DNA of 64,000 bases from Pseudomonas sp. ATCC PTA-122608 (GCF_001952855.1 NZ_LPNO01000014.1:60339-124338), one strand, 5' to 3'; counted from the stretch's first letter, positions 7,329 to 15,314 are shown. Numbers and translations: made by a program. The notes: generated from the sequence alone by a model not told the origin.

Positions 7329-8032
7329 CTACTCCTGTTTGACGCCAAGGCGAGTGATCGCGATGTCGTAGCGGCGCAATGCTTTTCCGGCGTCCCAGTC
7401 CAGGATTTCCGCTTCGTTTACCGAGTAAACCAGCGGCACAACATCGAGGATTACTTCGATGTCGCGCTCTGAAAGAAGGCCGCCGGTTGATTTAAAAAAT
7501 CGTCGATTCGCCCCTGCAGTTCGGTCCAGTCGGGCACGGTCAGGCCCGCCAAGTCGGGGATCATCAGCCCCGAACAATGGGCAGTGATGAACTCAGCGCG
7601 CTCCTTGGCCGTGGTGAGTTTTTTCATCACTTTGGTGGCACGCAGCGCGGGCATTTCCAGGGTCACATCGGTCAGGGTTCGGCCCGCTGCGTTCAGCGGC
7701 AGCAGCAGCTTCACCTGTTCGGTGATGGTTGAGTGACCAGGCGTGCGGGACTCGTCCAGGAAGAACGAAGCCGGGCGGGTCGACATGTCATGCACGTATT
7801 GCGCGATGCTCACGTAGTCCGGCCGCTTGAGCTGGTCGAGCTCTTTTTCCGACAGGCCGGTGGCGAGTTTCGCCAGTTCGAAAAACTGGTCGTCCTCATC
7901 GTCACCGGCCCGGGCCAGCGCGTCTTTTTGCGCGGCATAGAACAGCGGCTTGAGTTGAACCTGCTCGATCGTCGCGCCGGTATCGGCGGTGATCGGCGAC
8001 AGCAGGACGTGCAGCGGAGGCATCCAGGCCAT
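7329..8032 (-). CDS. Tail assembly chaperone, -1 frameshift fusion product (gpE+E' type), P2-like module
   Basis: This is the predicted long form made by slippage at T TTT TTA (7499-7493). The 180 shared residues are followed by 54 residues in the -1 frame starting K-S-T-G-G-L-L-S-E-R-D and ending V-K-Q-E. The product is 234 residues and ends seven bases before the tape measure start. The arrangement is that of P2 gpE/E+E'. The short and long forms together guide tape measure and tube assembly. The extension has exactly the same length as that of the Mu-like module. Confidence 0.75.
7451..8032 (-). CDS. Tail assembly chaperone, short form (gpE-like), P2-like module
   Basis: A 193-residue protein in the PA0624 position between tube and tape measure. 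It starts M-A-W-M-P-P-L-H-V-L-L-S-P-I; a second ATG three codons on (8023) is possible. It carries the E-M-P-A-L-R-A-T-K-V-M-K-K segment common to tail chaperones and ends 13 codons after the slippery site. It should be the abundant form acting in the cytoplasm during tail assembly. Confidence 0.8.
   Translation of the reverse strand: MAWMPPLHVLLSPITADTGATIEQVQLKPLFYAAQKDALARAGDDEDDQFFELAKLATGLSEKELDQLKRPDYVSIAQYVHDMSTRPASFFLDESRTPGHSTITEQVKLLLPLNAAGRTLTDVTLEMPALRATKVMKKLTTAKERAEFITAHCSGLMIPDLAGLTVPDWTELQGRIDDFLNQPAAFFQSATSK
7493..7499 (-). other. Programmed -1 ribosomal frameshift slippery site T TTT TTA
   Basis: Minus-strand codons GAT TTT TTA contain TTTTTTA, one of the most efficient known -1 slippery heptamers. 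The -1 frame stays open to 7329 and gives the expected gpE'-type extension. Confidence 0.8.
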
Positions 8033-8055
8033 GAATCAATTCCTTGATGAAGTAT

Positions 8056-8077
8056 GGGAGCGGGAAAACCCGCTCCC
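8056..8077 (-). other. Perfect 9-bp stem-loop between tube and chaperone genes
   Basis: GGGAGCGGG and CCCGCTCCC are separated by four bases, with no T tract on either strand. It lies just after the tube stop. It is more likely an mRNA 3'-end stabiliser or processing site than a terminator, separating the strongly needed sheath-tube message from the chaperone and tape measure. Confidence 0.6.
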
Positions 8078-8083
8078 GGGGGC

Positions 8084-8590
8084 TTACGGCATCAGCACCG
8101 CGCGGCGGGCATCACCGAGAATGTCGACACCGTTGAGCACGAACTTCTGGGTGCGTACGTCGATGTCGATTACCGGAATGCCGTTTTCCAGGCGGTTGTA
8201 GGTGCGGCAGGAGAACTCCAGGGTGATGGCGGGTTTTTCGCCCATCTTCAGCGTTGTCTCGGTCAGCGTTTTCAGCTTGCCGCCGATGGTGTGGTAGGTG
8301 AAGTAAGTCTTGCCATCCTGGTCCTGGCCGGCTTCACGCACGTTCAGCAAAATGTCGTCGCCCAGACGCACGCCCAGGGCAAGCATGATTTCCGGACCTG
8401 CGCCTTGCAGCTCCAATGTGGCGTTGAGCGCTTTGGCGCCCTTGGCCATTTCTTCGGCGATGAAGCGCCCGCCGGTCATGAGCTCCATATCGAACTCAAT
8501 CTTCGGCGGTGCGAACGAGGTGACCGTCGCCGACAACGGCAGGCCTTGGAGGGTGGCAGCCATGGCCTGTCTGATTCGGTTGGTAAACAT
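8084..8590 (-). CDS. Contractile tail tube protein (P2 FII-like)
   Basis: A 168-residue homologue of P2 FII and of the R-pyocin tube PA0623, matching the usual length. It shows the family features M-F-T-N-R-I-R-Q near the start, then L-P-L-S-A-T-V-T-S-F-A-P-P-K-I and E-M-A-K-G-A-K-A-L-N-A-T-L. Its ATG overlaps the sheath stop by one base, coupling translation of the two major tail subunits. It forms the inner tube of the P2-like particle. Confidence 0.93.
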   Translation of the reverse strand: MFTNRIRQAMAATLQGLPLSATVTSFAPPKIEFDMELMTGGRFIAEEMAKGAKALNATLELQGAGPEIMLALGVRLGDDILLNVREAGQDQDGKTYFTYHTIGGKLKTLTETTLKMGEKPAITLEFSCRTYNRLENGIPVIDIDVRTQKFVLNGVDILGDARRAVLMP

Positions 8591-9756
8591 TAGAGAACGT
8601 CCTCCAGGAACTGCTCGATGATTTCATCGCGGGCGTTGAGTTGATAAATCATGTGTTCGTTCGGCGCGTAGCGGCCGTAGTCGATGACGATGAACCAGGT
8701 GCCGTTCTTGTACTTCTCGACACTGTTCAATTCCGGGTGCAGGTACACGCTGCCGCCGGGGATGGTTTCGTCGGCTACCAGGGTTTGCAGCCAGTCGTTG
8801 ATGCGCTTGACCTCCTGATCCATGAACGACTTGGTGAGGTTCTTGGCCATGGCTTTCTGGCCGGCCTTGACCAGCTTGCGGCTGATCGCATCTTCCAGGC
8901 CCACGTAGCTGATGAACTTGCCGGTAATGGAGCGGTTACCCAGCAGCGAGAAACCGCCGAGGATGGTGCGGGCGTAGTAGCTCACGCCGTAGCGGTTAAG
9001 CAGGTCGCCTTCGGTGGAGGTGTCGAGGATGTTGTACTCAACCACGCGGGAAACGTCTTCGGCGAAGGTCACCTGATTGCCCGGGCTTTCCCACTGCTTG
9101 ACCTTGGCCAGTGCAGCGATGGCCAGGGACGACGGCGCCAGGAACACGTTTTTCTTCGCAGCCTTGGAGTACACCGACGGCATGTTGTGCACCAGCAGGC
9201 AACGGTCGAAACCGAGGTCGGCACCGCCCAGTTCGCCGCTGTAGGTCACTTGGTCAGCGACGGTTGCGTCCTTGCCATCCAGCACCACACGGGCCTTGAT
9301 GCGTTTGCCGAAGGAGGCGAATTCGCCGGCCACGGCCTTGGTGCCGGTGAAGCCTGGAGCACCGATGATGGTCAGGTCTTCAGGGACGCTGGCCAGGGCG
9401 GCGAGGCCCAGTTTGCGGCCGGTGACCGGCTCTTCACCGCCGATTACGTTATTGATGGTGTCGGCCGGGGTGGTGCCCTCGTCGACGATCACTACGTAGA
9501 CCGGCACCTTGACCACTTTGAGGATCTGGTACACGGCGTGGAACAGCGTGCCGGTTTCAGCGCCGGTAGGGTCCAGCAGCGCCTGGGTGGTGAAGCTGTT
9601 GATGCGGAACGGGGCGTTTTTCGGGATCGATGCATGGGCATTGGGGGCGGTGCCGACCAGGCCGATGACGTTGTCGCCAAGGCCACCCATGGCCTCGGGG
9701 GATTCAGTGGCATTCACAGTGATGCCGTTGTGCTCGAAGTTCAAAACCTCAGCCAT
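8590..9756 (-). CDS. Contractile tail sheath protein (P2 FI-like, 388 aa)
   Basis: A 388-residue homologue of P2 FI and R-pyocin sheath PA0622, of standard length. Recognisable segments are G-L-V-G-T-A-P-N-A near residue 34, an acidic loop D-E-G-T-T-P-A-D, and the C-terminal R-Y-A-P-N-E-H-M-I-Y-Q-L. It contracts on receptor binding and drives the tube through the target envelope. It is one of two sheath genes in the window; the other (1968-3464) is of a different lineage. Confidence 0.95.
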   Translation of the reverse strand: MAEVLNFEHNGITVNATESPEAMGGLGDNVIGLVGTAPNAHASIPKNAPFRINSFTTQALLDPTGAETGTLFHAVYQILKVVKVPVYVVIVDEGTTPADTINNVIGGEEPVTGRKLGLAALASVPEDLTIIGAPGFTGTKAVAGEFASFGKRIKARVVLDGKDATVADQVTYSGELGGADLGFDRCLLVHNMPSVYSKAAKKNVFLAPSSLAIAALAKVKQWESPGNQVTFAEDVSRVVEYNILDTSTEGDLLNRYGVSYYARTILGGFSLLGNRSITGKFISYVGLEDAISRKLVKAGQKAMAKNLTKSFMDQEVKRINDWLQTLVADETIPGGSVYLHPELNSVEKYKNGTWFIVIDYGRYAPNEHMIYQLNARDEIIEQFLEDVL

Positions 9757-9758
9757 GG

Positions 9759-9932
9759 TTAGTCAGCCTTCTTGGGGGTGGAGTTGAGGACGCTGGTGAG
9801 TTCCAGGCGGCCGGCGGTGCGCAGGGCGGATGCTTCGACGTCCAGCAGGTCGAGTTCTTCGCCTGCGGTGGACCAATGGCCATTGCCGGTGGGGAACGGG
9901 ATGAGGACGGTGTAGGTTTGGCGGTTGAACAT
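9759..9932 (-). CDS. Small hypothetical tail protein upstream of the P2-like sheath
   Basis: A 57-residue frame starting M-F-N-R-Q-T-Y-T-V-L-I-P-F-P, with GGAG ten bases upstream, ending three bases before the sheath ATG. It occupies the place DUF2635 has in the Mu-like module (short protein right before the sheath), but resemblance to that family is weak. No function is known to me. Tight coupling to the sheath supports that it is real. Confidence 0.65.
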   Translation of the reverse strand: MFNRQTYTVLIPFPTGNGHWSTAGEELDLLDVEASALRTAGRLELTSVLNSTPKKAD

Positions 9933-9960
9933 GAGTGGAATTCTCCGGGTGGAAAATGCC

Positions 9961-10013
9961 AAAGCCCCTGCGAGAGGGGCTTTGAGCGGGCGAAAAAAAA
10001 CCGCTTTCGCGGT
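9961..10013 (-). terminator. Double terminator between fibre genes and sheath operon segment
   Basis: Two minus-strand hairpins occur in series. The first is CCGC, GAAA tetraloop and GCGG followed by eight T residues (10013-9993), a strong intrinsic terminator placed seven bases after the fibre chaperone stop. The second is AAAGCCCC with GGGGCTTT (9983-9961). Together they should limit transcription from the fibre genes into the sheath and tube genes. Confidence 0.8.
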
Positions 10014-10019
10014 GAGTGG

Positions 10020-10322
10020 TTACTTATCTTCCGGCAATGGGAAACGCGCCTTGATTTCGGCTACTTTGGCTCGCCATTCTTTCTCCTTTTCAGCCGTACC
10101 GTCGAATTGCCACTCGAGGTACATCGGGTCAGCTTCGCTGACATAGGCAGAGCGGCGAGCGGCAATAGCGCTAGCGAGCGCGGCAGCGACAGAAGCGTTC
10201 TCGATCAGCGCTTGAGCGGCCATATCACTAAAGCCAAGACCTTTAAGTGTCTGCACGCTGGCAGGTACGTTGATCAGCGAGTCGCCAGCGGGGGTTTCCA
10301 GTTTTTCAATAAACAAAGTCAT
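10020..10322 (-). CDS. Tail fibre assembly chaperone
   Basis: A 100-residue protein. Its C-terminus W-R-A-K-V-A-E-I-K-A-R-F-P-L-P matches the tail assembly chaperone family found after Pseudomonas tailocin fibre genes (PA0621 position). The middle contains Y-L-E-W-Q-F-D-G-T. Such proteins help fold and trimerise the fibre. It follows the fibre gene by 11 bases and is followed by a strong terminator, so fibre and chaperone end a transcription segment. Confidence 0.75.
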   Translation of the reverse strand: MTLFIEKLETPAGDSLINVPASVQTLKGLGFSDMAAQALIENASVAAALASAIAARRSAYVSEADPMYLEWQFDGTAEKEKEWRAKVAEIKARFPLPEDK

Positions 10323-10333
10323 TTGATCAGTCC

Positions 10334-11116
10334 TTAAACCTTGGCGGTATACCGAGTGTCGTTGTCGTAGGAATAAGCCAAGCGCTTCTCTTCATAGGTC
10401 TTCCCAAGTACGGCATCTGCTTGAGCCAGCGCATAAGGCTTCACTACCCAACGCACCTCCCAATCAGCCGTAACGTCATCTTTCATGATCACTTCGGTAT
10501 CCACCTTGCTGAAGCTCACAGGGTAATCAAACGTTTTGGTGATCGTGTAACTCAATCCACCTCTTAGGTACATCCCGGAGAATTGTGGGGACGTGGTCAG
10601 CTGACCAGCGACCAAACCGACATACATGGGTTTAAGCCCTGTAACGGCACGAGCCGTGCAAATCATGCCAAACGAGATGCCCCGAACCGTTTCGCGATAG
10701 GTTTGCGATATTCGTTTGATCGACAGGAAGTTGGCATCACCATTCCATGGAAAACCAACACCTTCCAATTGCAGGTTCAAGCCAGCGATATGATAGATAC
10801 CCTCACCAAAGGGCGCCTTTTCGCTGTCTCGAGCAAAAATTCGAGAGATAGTAAGTTCGGTTTCTCCCCCATCGTTACCGGGCATGCTCCACCACACTGG
10901 GTAAAGCACGTCCGTGGACAAGCCGGTAAGGTCAATATCCTGCTTATAAAGCGCGCGGCCATTAATGTCTTTCGCTTGTACACCGTTACGCCACGCAGTG
11001 AACTGACTCGACGCCGCCTCTACCCGCGCATCAATTTTTCCAATCTGGTTAGTCACCGTTTCCGTCAGCTTATTACACGCATCAACCACTTTCGTGATAG
11101 TCGTTTCAATTCCCAT
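10334..11116 (-). CDS. Putative receptor-binding distal tail fibre protein
   Basis: A 260-residue protein; ATG 11116 is preferred over 11119 because GGAG then lies six bases upstream. The N-terminal 45 residues look like a helical trimerisation segment (T-K-V-V-D-A-C-N-K-L-T-E-T-V-T-N-Q). The rest is beta-rich with many aromatic and glycine residues. Base composition is visibly more A/T-rich than the flanking tail genes, as expected for exchanged specificity genes. I do not recognise a receptor-binding family; the role is inferred from position between the collar protein and the fibre chaperone. Confidence 0.6.
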   Translation of the reverse strand: MGIETTITKVVDACNKLTETVTNQIGKIDARVEAASSQFTAWRNGVQAKDINGRALYKQDIDLTGLSTDVLYPVWWSMPGNDGGETELTISRIFARDSEKAPFGEGIYHIAGLNLQLEGVGFPWNGDANFLSIKRISQTYRETVRGISFGMICTARAVTGLKPMYVGLVAGQLTTSPQFSGMYLRGGLSYTITKTFDYPVSFSKVDTEVIMKDDVTADWEVRWVVKPYALAQADAVLGKTYEEKRLAYSYDNDTRYTAKV

Positions 11117-11163
11117 CATCAACTCCCTGTCAATTAGTCTTTCCAGCACTTTTGTCAGTGCAA

Positions 11164-11694
11164 CTACTTCGCTTCGAGATGCATAACCCGCAACATCAGA
11201 TCAACGTGGCGGGACATATTGCCAACCGAAGCCGCCGCCATGATCGCGATTTCTTCAGCCATCAATACATTCAAATTCTCGCTCCCCACCACAATCGTCA
11301 CGCTGTCCGCCGGCAATGGCGAAATGTCCAACGTGAACTTCTGCAGCACCCGAGCCGCCGCCGCTTTATACGTCAGCAACTTTCCTGCAACGGAATACAC
11401 CGCCAATAAGGTCCCACTGGCGAGATAAAAACCGAACTCGCCAATTTCATACTCAGCCTCGCCATCAAACAGCGCGGCCATCCGGAGTTGCCGGTCGCCC
11501 AGGTCCTCGTAGTCCACAATGGCGACCCGCTGGCGCTCGTCACGCAGGGCAACTTCGGTGCCGTCGGGGTTGTAGCGGCCAGTACCGGCGCCGATGTGGG
11601 TAATTTCGCCTTTCAAGCCCTGGTTCGTTGCCTGCAGCACTTCATCCAATCCCTTGGAGGTGAAGCGCACCAGGCGTGTAATTTCATCTGTCAT
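11164..11694 (-). CDS. Tail-collar fibre N-terminal protein
   Basis: A 176-residue protein resembling the N-terminal attachment domain of phage tail-collar fibres (T-x-x-G-L-D-E-V-L-Q-A, then I-T-H-I-G-A-G-T-G-R-Y, E-Y-E-I-G-E-F-G-F-Y, and D-I-S-P-L-P-A-D-S-V). In most R-tailocins this domain is fused to a long distal fibre. Here it ends at 176 residues and a second gene follows 47 bases later. Its ATG overlaps the gpI stop. It probably anchors the fibre to the baseplate. Confidence 0.75.
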   Translation of the reverse strand: MTDEITRLVRFTSKGLDEVLQATNQGLKGEITHIGAGTGRYNPDGTEVALRDERQRVAIVDYEDLGDRQLRMAALFDGEAEYEIGEFGFYLASGTLLAVYSVAGKLLTYKAAAARVLQKFTLDISPLPADSVTIVVGSENLNVLMAEEIAIMAAASVGNMSRHVDLMLRVMHLEAK

Positions 11695-12419
11695 GGCTGC
11701 GCCCTGAGGTCGTAGTCGTTAATGGTGTAGTGCCGGGCTACCCCGGCACTGTTAAGCCGGGCCGCCAGCCCGAGTTCTGGCAGTACGCCGCACAGCTCTA
11801 ACTCGCCATCGCTGAGCGGTGTGTGCGCCACGCTGCTGCAAGCGAGTGCCGCGTACAGCTTCACCTCGGGCAACGCCCCAGGCTGGCTCTCATCGCCGAT
11901 GCTCAACCCTGGATCAGCAGCTGCGGCAACACGCAAACCCTGGGAGGTCTCGTGCACGATGGTGATGGTGGCTAAATCCCGCTCGCTCTTGGCCGCGTTG
12001 ATGCGGCGGATCAAACGGTTGTGATCACCACTGGACCAACTGCGACCGATGATTGCCTGCACATCAAAGGTGTAGGGCAGACCTGTTGGCCGCTGTTGAT
12101 ACCAGGCGCTGATGTTCGGGGTGAAACCCAGTGATTCAACCGCGTAGCTCAGCGCCTTGGGCGTACCGGCCTGACGCTGGATCTGCCAGGACAAGGCCAC
12201 GGTGAGGCGCTTCTCCGACTCGCTGGCAGCGGCATCCCATTCACTGACGCCGCGATCAGCGGCAAGGTAGGGAAGGAATTCAACCGGGGTTTGCAGCGGG
12301 TTCATCAAAGCGGGAAATGGCGGCGTGACCCGGTCGAGTAACTGTCCAAAACCCAGGTCCAGTGCCTTCTCCAACGGCGAACTGTTGGCGGGCAGCAAGC
12401 TGCCTTTTGGTTCGTTCAT
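11691..12419 (-). CDS. Baseplate protein gpI (P2-like)
   Basis: A 242-residue P2 gpI homologue (PA0619 position) starting M-N-E-P-K-G-S-L-L-P, with the ATG overlapping the gpJ stop (ATGA). Key features are L-P-Y-L-A-A-D-R-G-V-S-E-W-D and the Q-R-Q-A-G-T-P-K-A-L-S-Y-A-V-E-S-L-G-F segment typical of the family. It forms baseplate wedge parts that connect to fibres. Confidence 0.9.
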   Translation of the reverse strand: MNEPKGSLLPANSSPLEKALDLGFGQLLDRVTPPFPALMNPLQTPVEFLPYLAADRGVSEWDAAASESEKRLTVALSWQIQRQAGTPKALSYAVESLGFTPNISAWYQQRPTGLPYTFDVQAIIGRSWSSGDHNRLIRRINAAKSERDLATITIVHETSQGLRVAAAADPGLSIGDESQPGALPEVKLYAALACSSVAHTPLSDGELELCGVLPELGLAARLNSAGVARHYTINDYDLRAQP

Positions 12420-13411
12420 AACGTGCGCACCTCCACCTCGACACCCGTGCAATACGGGGCCTGGAACGCCGTGGTGACGATCGGCTCCAGCGGCTCAAGG
12501 ATTTGCAGTTGCGCAGCGCCAGCCGAGTGGATGGCGTAGTCGATCCAGCTTGGGTCCACCCGCCCTTCCAGGCGATGGCAAGACTCTGCGTAGTCTTGCA
12601 GCAGTTTCTGGGCGGCGACTTGAGTGAGCCCGGAGTCCGGGCCGGCGTTGATCTTTGCCACCACGCGGATTTTGTAACGCAGGATTTGTGCGCCCTGCAC
12701 CGAGACGAGATCCGTTTCCGGTCGCACATCAGGCCGGGCGAAGTGCCGGCGTACACCGTCGAGTAGGTCCGCAGAAGGTGTGCCATCCCCGTCTCGGGAC
12801 AGGACCGTGACCATCACTTCGCCAGGCGCGGTGCGACGGCCGTTGCCATCCTTGACCCGCGCCGCGTAGCCGTCGGGGTCGAAGGTATAAGTGACCGTCA
12901 CCACACCCGGCGTAGCACTTTGCACTTTCACCGATGGACGCTCACCGAGGGTGAAAACCTCCCGGCGATACTGCATGCGTGAGCCCGCAGCCGGAGCGTG
13001 GGGCGCGAGGTAATAACGCAACCGGGCGTCGTCGTCGCTCTCCAACGTCGGCGGCACGGGCGGGAAAGCCGCTGGATCACCGGGATCAAGCACCTGGCGC
13101 TCCAGGCCCATGTCCGCCAAGCGTGCATCGAGGTTGCTGCCGGTGGCCCACCACGCCAGCATCTGCTTGATGCGGGCGTTGTATTTGCGCTCGTGGGTTT
13201 GCAACCGAACGCAAAACGCTTCCAGCGCCAACGTCAGCAGCTCGCTTTCGTTCTCCAGGCTCACCTTGAGCTTGGCGGCGTTTTCCGGCGCACGAGTCGC
13301 GACGTAATCAACGACAAACGCCTTGAACTCCGCCAACAGTGGCTCGAATTCATCGACGGCAATGATCGCTGGCTCAGCCAACTGGTTCTGGCCGGGTATC
13401 AACATGCTCAT
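12416..13411 (-). CDS. Baseplate wedge protein gpJ (P2-like)
   Basis: A 331-residue homologue of P2 gpJ (PA0618 position), of usual length. It has an early tyrosine/asparagine segment (H-E-R-K-Y-N-A-R-I-K-Q), G-S-N-L-D-A-R-L-A-D-M-G-L-E-R, and S-D-D-D-A-R-L-R-Y-Y shared by gpJ proteins. It is translationally coupled to gpW upstream and gpI downstream by ATGA overlaps. Baseplate wedge component. Confidence 0.92.
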   Translation of the reverse strand: MSMLIPGQNQLAEPAIIAVDEFEPLLAEFKAFVVDYVATRAPENAAKLKVSLENESELLTLALEAFCVRLQTHERKYNARIKQMLAWWATGSNLDARLADMGLERQVLDPGDPAAFPPVPPTLESDDDARLRYYLAPHAPAAGSRMQYRREVFTLGERPSVKVQSATPGVVTVTYTFDPDGYAARVKDGNGRRTAPGEVMVTVLSRDGDGTPSADLLDGVRRHFARPDVRPETDLVSVQGAQILRYKIRVVAKINAGPDSGLTQVAAQKLLQDYAESCHRLEGRVDPSWIDYAIHSAGAAQLQILEPLEPIVTTAFQAPYCTGVEVEVRTL

Positions 13412-13740
13412 GTCACCACCTCGAAGGTTTGTTTGCGGTTTTTCCAGGTGCCGGCGAAGCGCAGCAACAGGCCGGCGCCCTGACGGTTGGCGACGATGAC
13501 TTGCGGCTCGAAATCGGCGATGCCGTTCTGTGGGTTGTAGAACGCCTGGGCGGCATGGCTCTGGGCGAGAATCAGCAGGTCATCGCCGAGGTTTTGCCCG
13601 AGCAGTTGCGGGATCATCGAGCCGTACAGCGGGCGCTTCTGGCGAGTGCCCAAGGGAGTGGTCAGCGCTCGGGTGGCGCGCTGGACGAACTGCAGCCAGT
13701 CATCGACGGCTGCCCCGGTGTTCCGATCGATTCCGATCAT
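13408..13740 (-). CDS. Baseplate protein gpW (gp25-like)
   Basis: A 110-residue gpW/gp25-like lysozyme-fold baseplate protein (PA0617 position). Characteristic parts are M-I-G-I-D-R-N-T-G, a Q-F-V-Q-R-A-T-R-A-L-T-T-P-L-G-T-R segment and R-P-L-Y-G-S-M-I-P-Q-L-L. It links wedge and sheath initiation. It is 12 bases after gpV and overlaps gpJ. Confidence 0.92.
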   Translation of the reverse strand: MIGIDRNTGAAVDDWLQFVQRATRALTTPLGTRQKRPLYGSMIPQLLGQNLGDDLLILAQSHAAQAFYNPQNGIADFEPQVIVANRQGAGLLLRFAGTWKNRKQTFEVVT

Positions 13741-13752
13741 GGGATGTCCTTA

Positions 13753-14361
13753 TCAGGGGCTGATGACTCGGCCTTGGTGGTCCACCACCGGGCCGCTGAA
13801 GTGCGCGCCGCCGGCATCCAGCAACAGACTGGTACCACCAACTTGCAGCGTGATGCTCTGGGCATTCATCGTCAGGCTGGCGGCGCCGACCTTGACGTTG
13901 ACCTGCTCGCGGGAACCGATGAACGTAGTCGGGCCGTTGACCCAGTTGAAGGTGTGGCTGGCGTCGTCGTAGTCGCTTTGGGTGCCGTCCTGATGGCGGC
14001 GTCGGGTCAGGGTCGGGACGCTGGAAACCGGCGGAAAACGGTCGCTGTTCAAGCCGAACAAGGCTACCGATTGCGCTCCGCCCTCCCCGCCGCCGTAGTT
14101 GAGCAGCAAGCATTGCTCGCCCACGGACGGGATGCGAGTTTCCGTCTGCGCACCGGCGCTGGGGTTGAAAAAGCGAATGGCCGGGGTGAGCAGTTCGCCG
14201 TGGCTGACCTTGCAGGTATTGCTGGCCGCGTCGACCTCCTGGCATACGCCGATGCGGCAGAAACTTTCGGCGCGTCGATACAGGTCTTCGAACTGGCTTT
14301 CCATTTCCGCCAGTCGCTCGACGATCGGCCCCAGTTGCATGCGTAACAGCGCGTCGAACAT
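13753..14361 (-). CDS. Baseplate central spike protein gpV (P2-like)
   Basis: A 202-residue P2 gpV homologue (PA0616 position). The N-terminal OB-fold part has R-R-A-E-S-F-C-R-I-G-V-C-Q-E-V-D. The C-terminal half forms the repetitive beta-helical spike (V-N-V-K-V-G-A-A-S-L-T-M-N-A-Q-S-I-T-L-Q) ending in V-D-H-Q-G-R-V-I-S-P. It is the membrane-piercing tip of the tube. Confidence 0.9.
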   Translation of the reverse strand: MFDALLRMQLGPIVERLAEMESQFEDLYRRAESFCRIGVCQEVDAASNTCKVSHGELLTPAIRFFNPSAGAQTETRIPSVGEQCLLLNYGGGEGGAQSVALFGLNSDRFPPVSSVPTLTRRRHQDGTQSDYDDASHTFNWVNGPTTFIGSREQVNVKVGAASLTMNAQSITLQVGGTSLLLDAGGAHFSGPVVDHQGRVISP

Positions 14362-14364
14362 GGG

Positions 14365-14880
14365 CTACTCCGCCAGCGGCTTGTATTGGTCGGGGTCGTC
14401 GATGTTCGAGACTTCCCAAGTGCAGGCGAACAGCGGTTTGCCTGTGGGATCGTTGAGCAGCGGCGGTCCGATATAGAGGGTTTGGGTGAAGCTGACGGTC
14501 CAGGTGTCGTAGTCCGTTTCCGCGGTGGTGCGTATGGATGGCGCAGCGACAATGTTGGTCGGCAGATCGCACTGCTCCTGCGGCAGGTTCCAGCGGTTAT
14601 CCAACACCAGGTCCATCAGTTGGCTGGCCAGGTCGCAGGCATCAAAGGGCAAGGCACCCGGGGCAACCATGGCCTTGAGTGAAATCCCCAGGGAGTGGGC
14701 TTTGCGCCCTTCGCGGGAGCGAATGCCCGGGCCATTGCCTTCGACGGTGATCAACACACCGGTGTTATTCGCGGCGCCCTGGAAGTCCTGATAATTGCCG
14801 ACCTTCAGATCCGGAAAGGCAACGCGCAGCGCCTCGTTGATGGCCTGGGGCAGTTGGGAGGGTTTTTCGATGAGTGTCAT
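14365..14880 (-). CDS. R-pyocin PA0615-like tail protein of unknown role
   Basis: A 171-residue protein between the holin and the spike, the position of PA0615 in the R-pyocin cluster. It looks like a tail terminator/completion-type protein (L-P-Q-A-I-N-E-A-L-R-V-A-F-P near the start, then W-T-V-S-F-T-Q-T-L-Y-I-G). Three bases separate it from gpV. The precise function is not established from sequence. Confidence 0.7.
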   Translation of the reverse strand: MTLIEKPSQLPQAINEALRVAFPDLKVGNYQDFQGAANNTGVLITVEGNGPGIRSREGRKAHSLGISLKAMVAPGALPFDACDLASQLMDLVLDNRWNLPQEQCDLPTNIVAAPSIRTTAETDYDTWTVSFTQTLYIGPPLLNDPTGKPLFACTWEVSNIDDPDQYKPLAE

Positions 14881-14902
14881 TTAAGTCGCGTCCTTGCAAC
14901 GG

Positions 14903-15241
14903 TTACTGCGGGTCCCGGCCTGGGCCTTCGTTGACGCCGATGCGCTTGGCCGCCCAGCGTTCATAAAGGCCGATGGCCACGTCGGCACCGGCCATGGCGG
15001 TCAGGCAACCAATGGCGCCGGCTGTCCAGATCGACATGCCGGCGGCGTAGCACAGCATCAGGGCTGACACCCCGCACACCATGCAGGCCCCGGAACGCAG
15101 GGCCAGGCGTCGCACCAGCGACCAACCGCGGGCGCCCTCCTTGTCGGCGCGCCACATTTCTCCGGAGATACCGCCGATCAGGGCCAGCGCGATCACTAAC
15201 CAGATAGGCATTTCCGCTAACGCTTGCTGCTCGTTTGTCAT
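14903..15241 (-). CDS. Holin of the tailocin lysis system
   Basis: A 112-residue protein with three hydrophobic segments (around residues 10-27, 45-66 and 68-88) and charged ends, in the PA0614 holin position as first gene of the tail operon. AGGAGG lies seven bases upstream of the ATG. It would make the membrane lesions that let endolysin reach the wall so that tailocins are released. No endolysin gene is in the window; it probably lies beyond the left edge. Confidence 0.8.
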   Translation of the reverse strand: MTNEQQALAEMPIWLVIALALIGGISGEMWRADKEGARGWSLVRRLALRSGACMVCGVSALMLCYAAGMSIWTAGAIGCLTAMAGADVAIGLYERWAAKRIGVNEGPGRDPQ

Positions 15242-15314
15242 GTCACGCCTCCTGGCTGAGCATTACCGGCGCAGTGCCGGGTGTTGGGTAATTCCATTTA
15301 TAGGTAGGCATTCC

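Noticed and set aside
8056..8077. Hairpin after the P2-like tube gene as an intrinsic terminator
   Set aside because: No T tract follows on either strand; kept as a stem-loop only.
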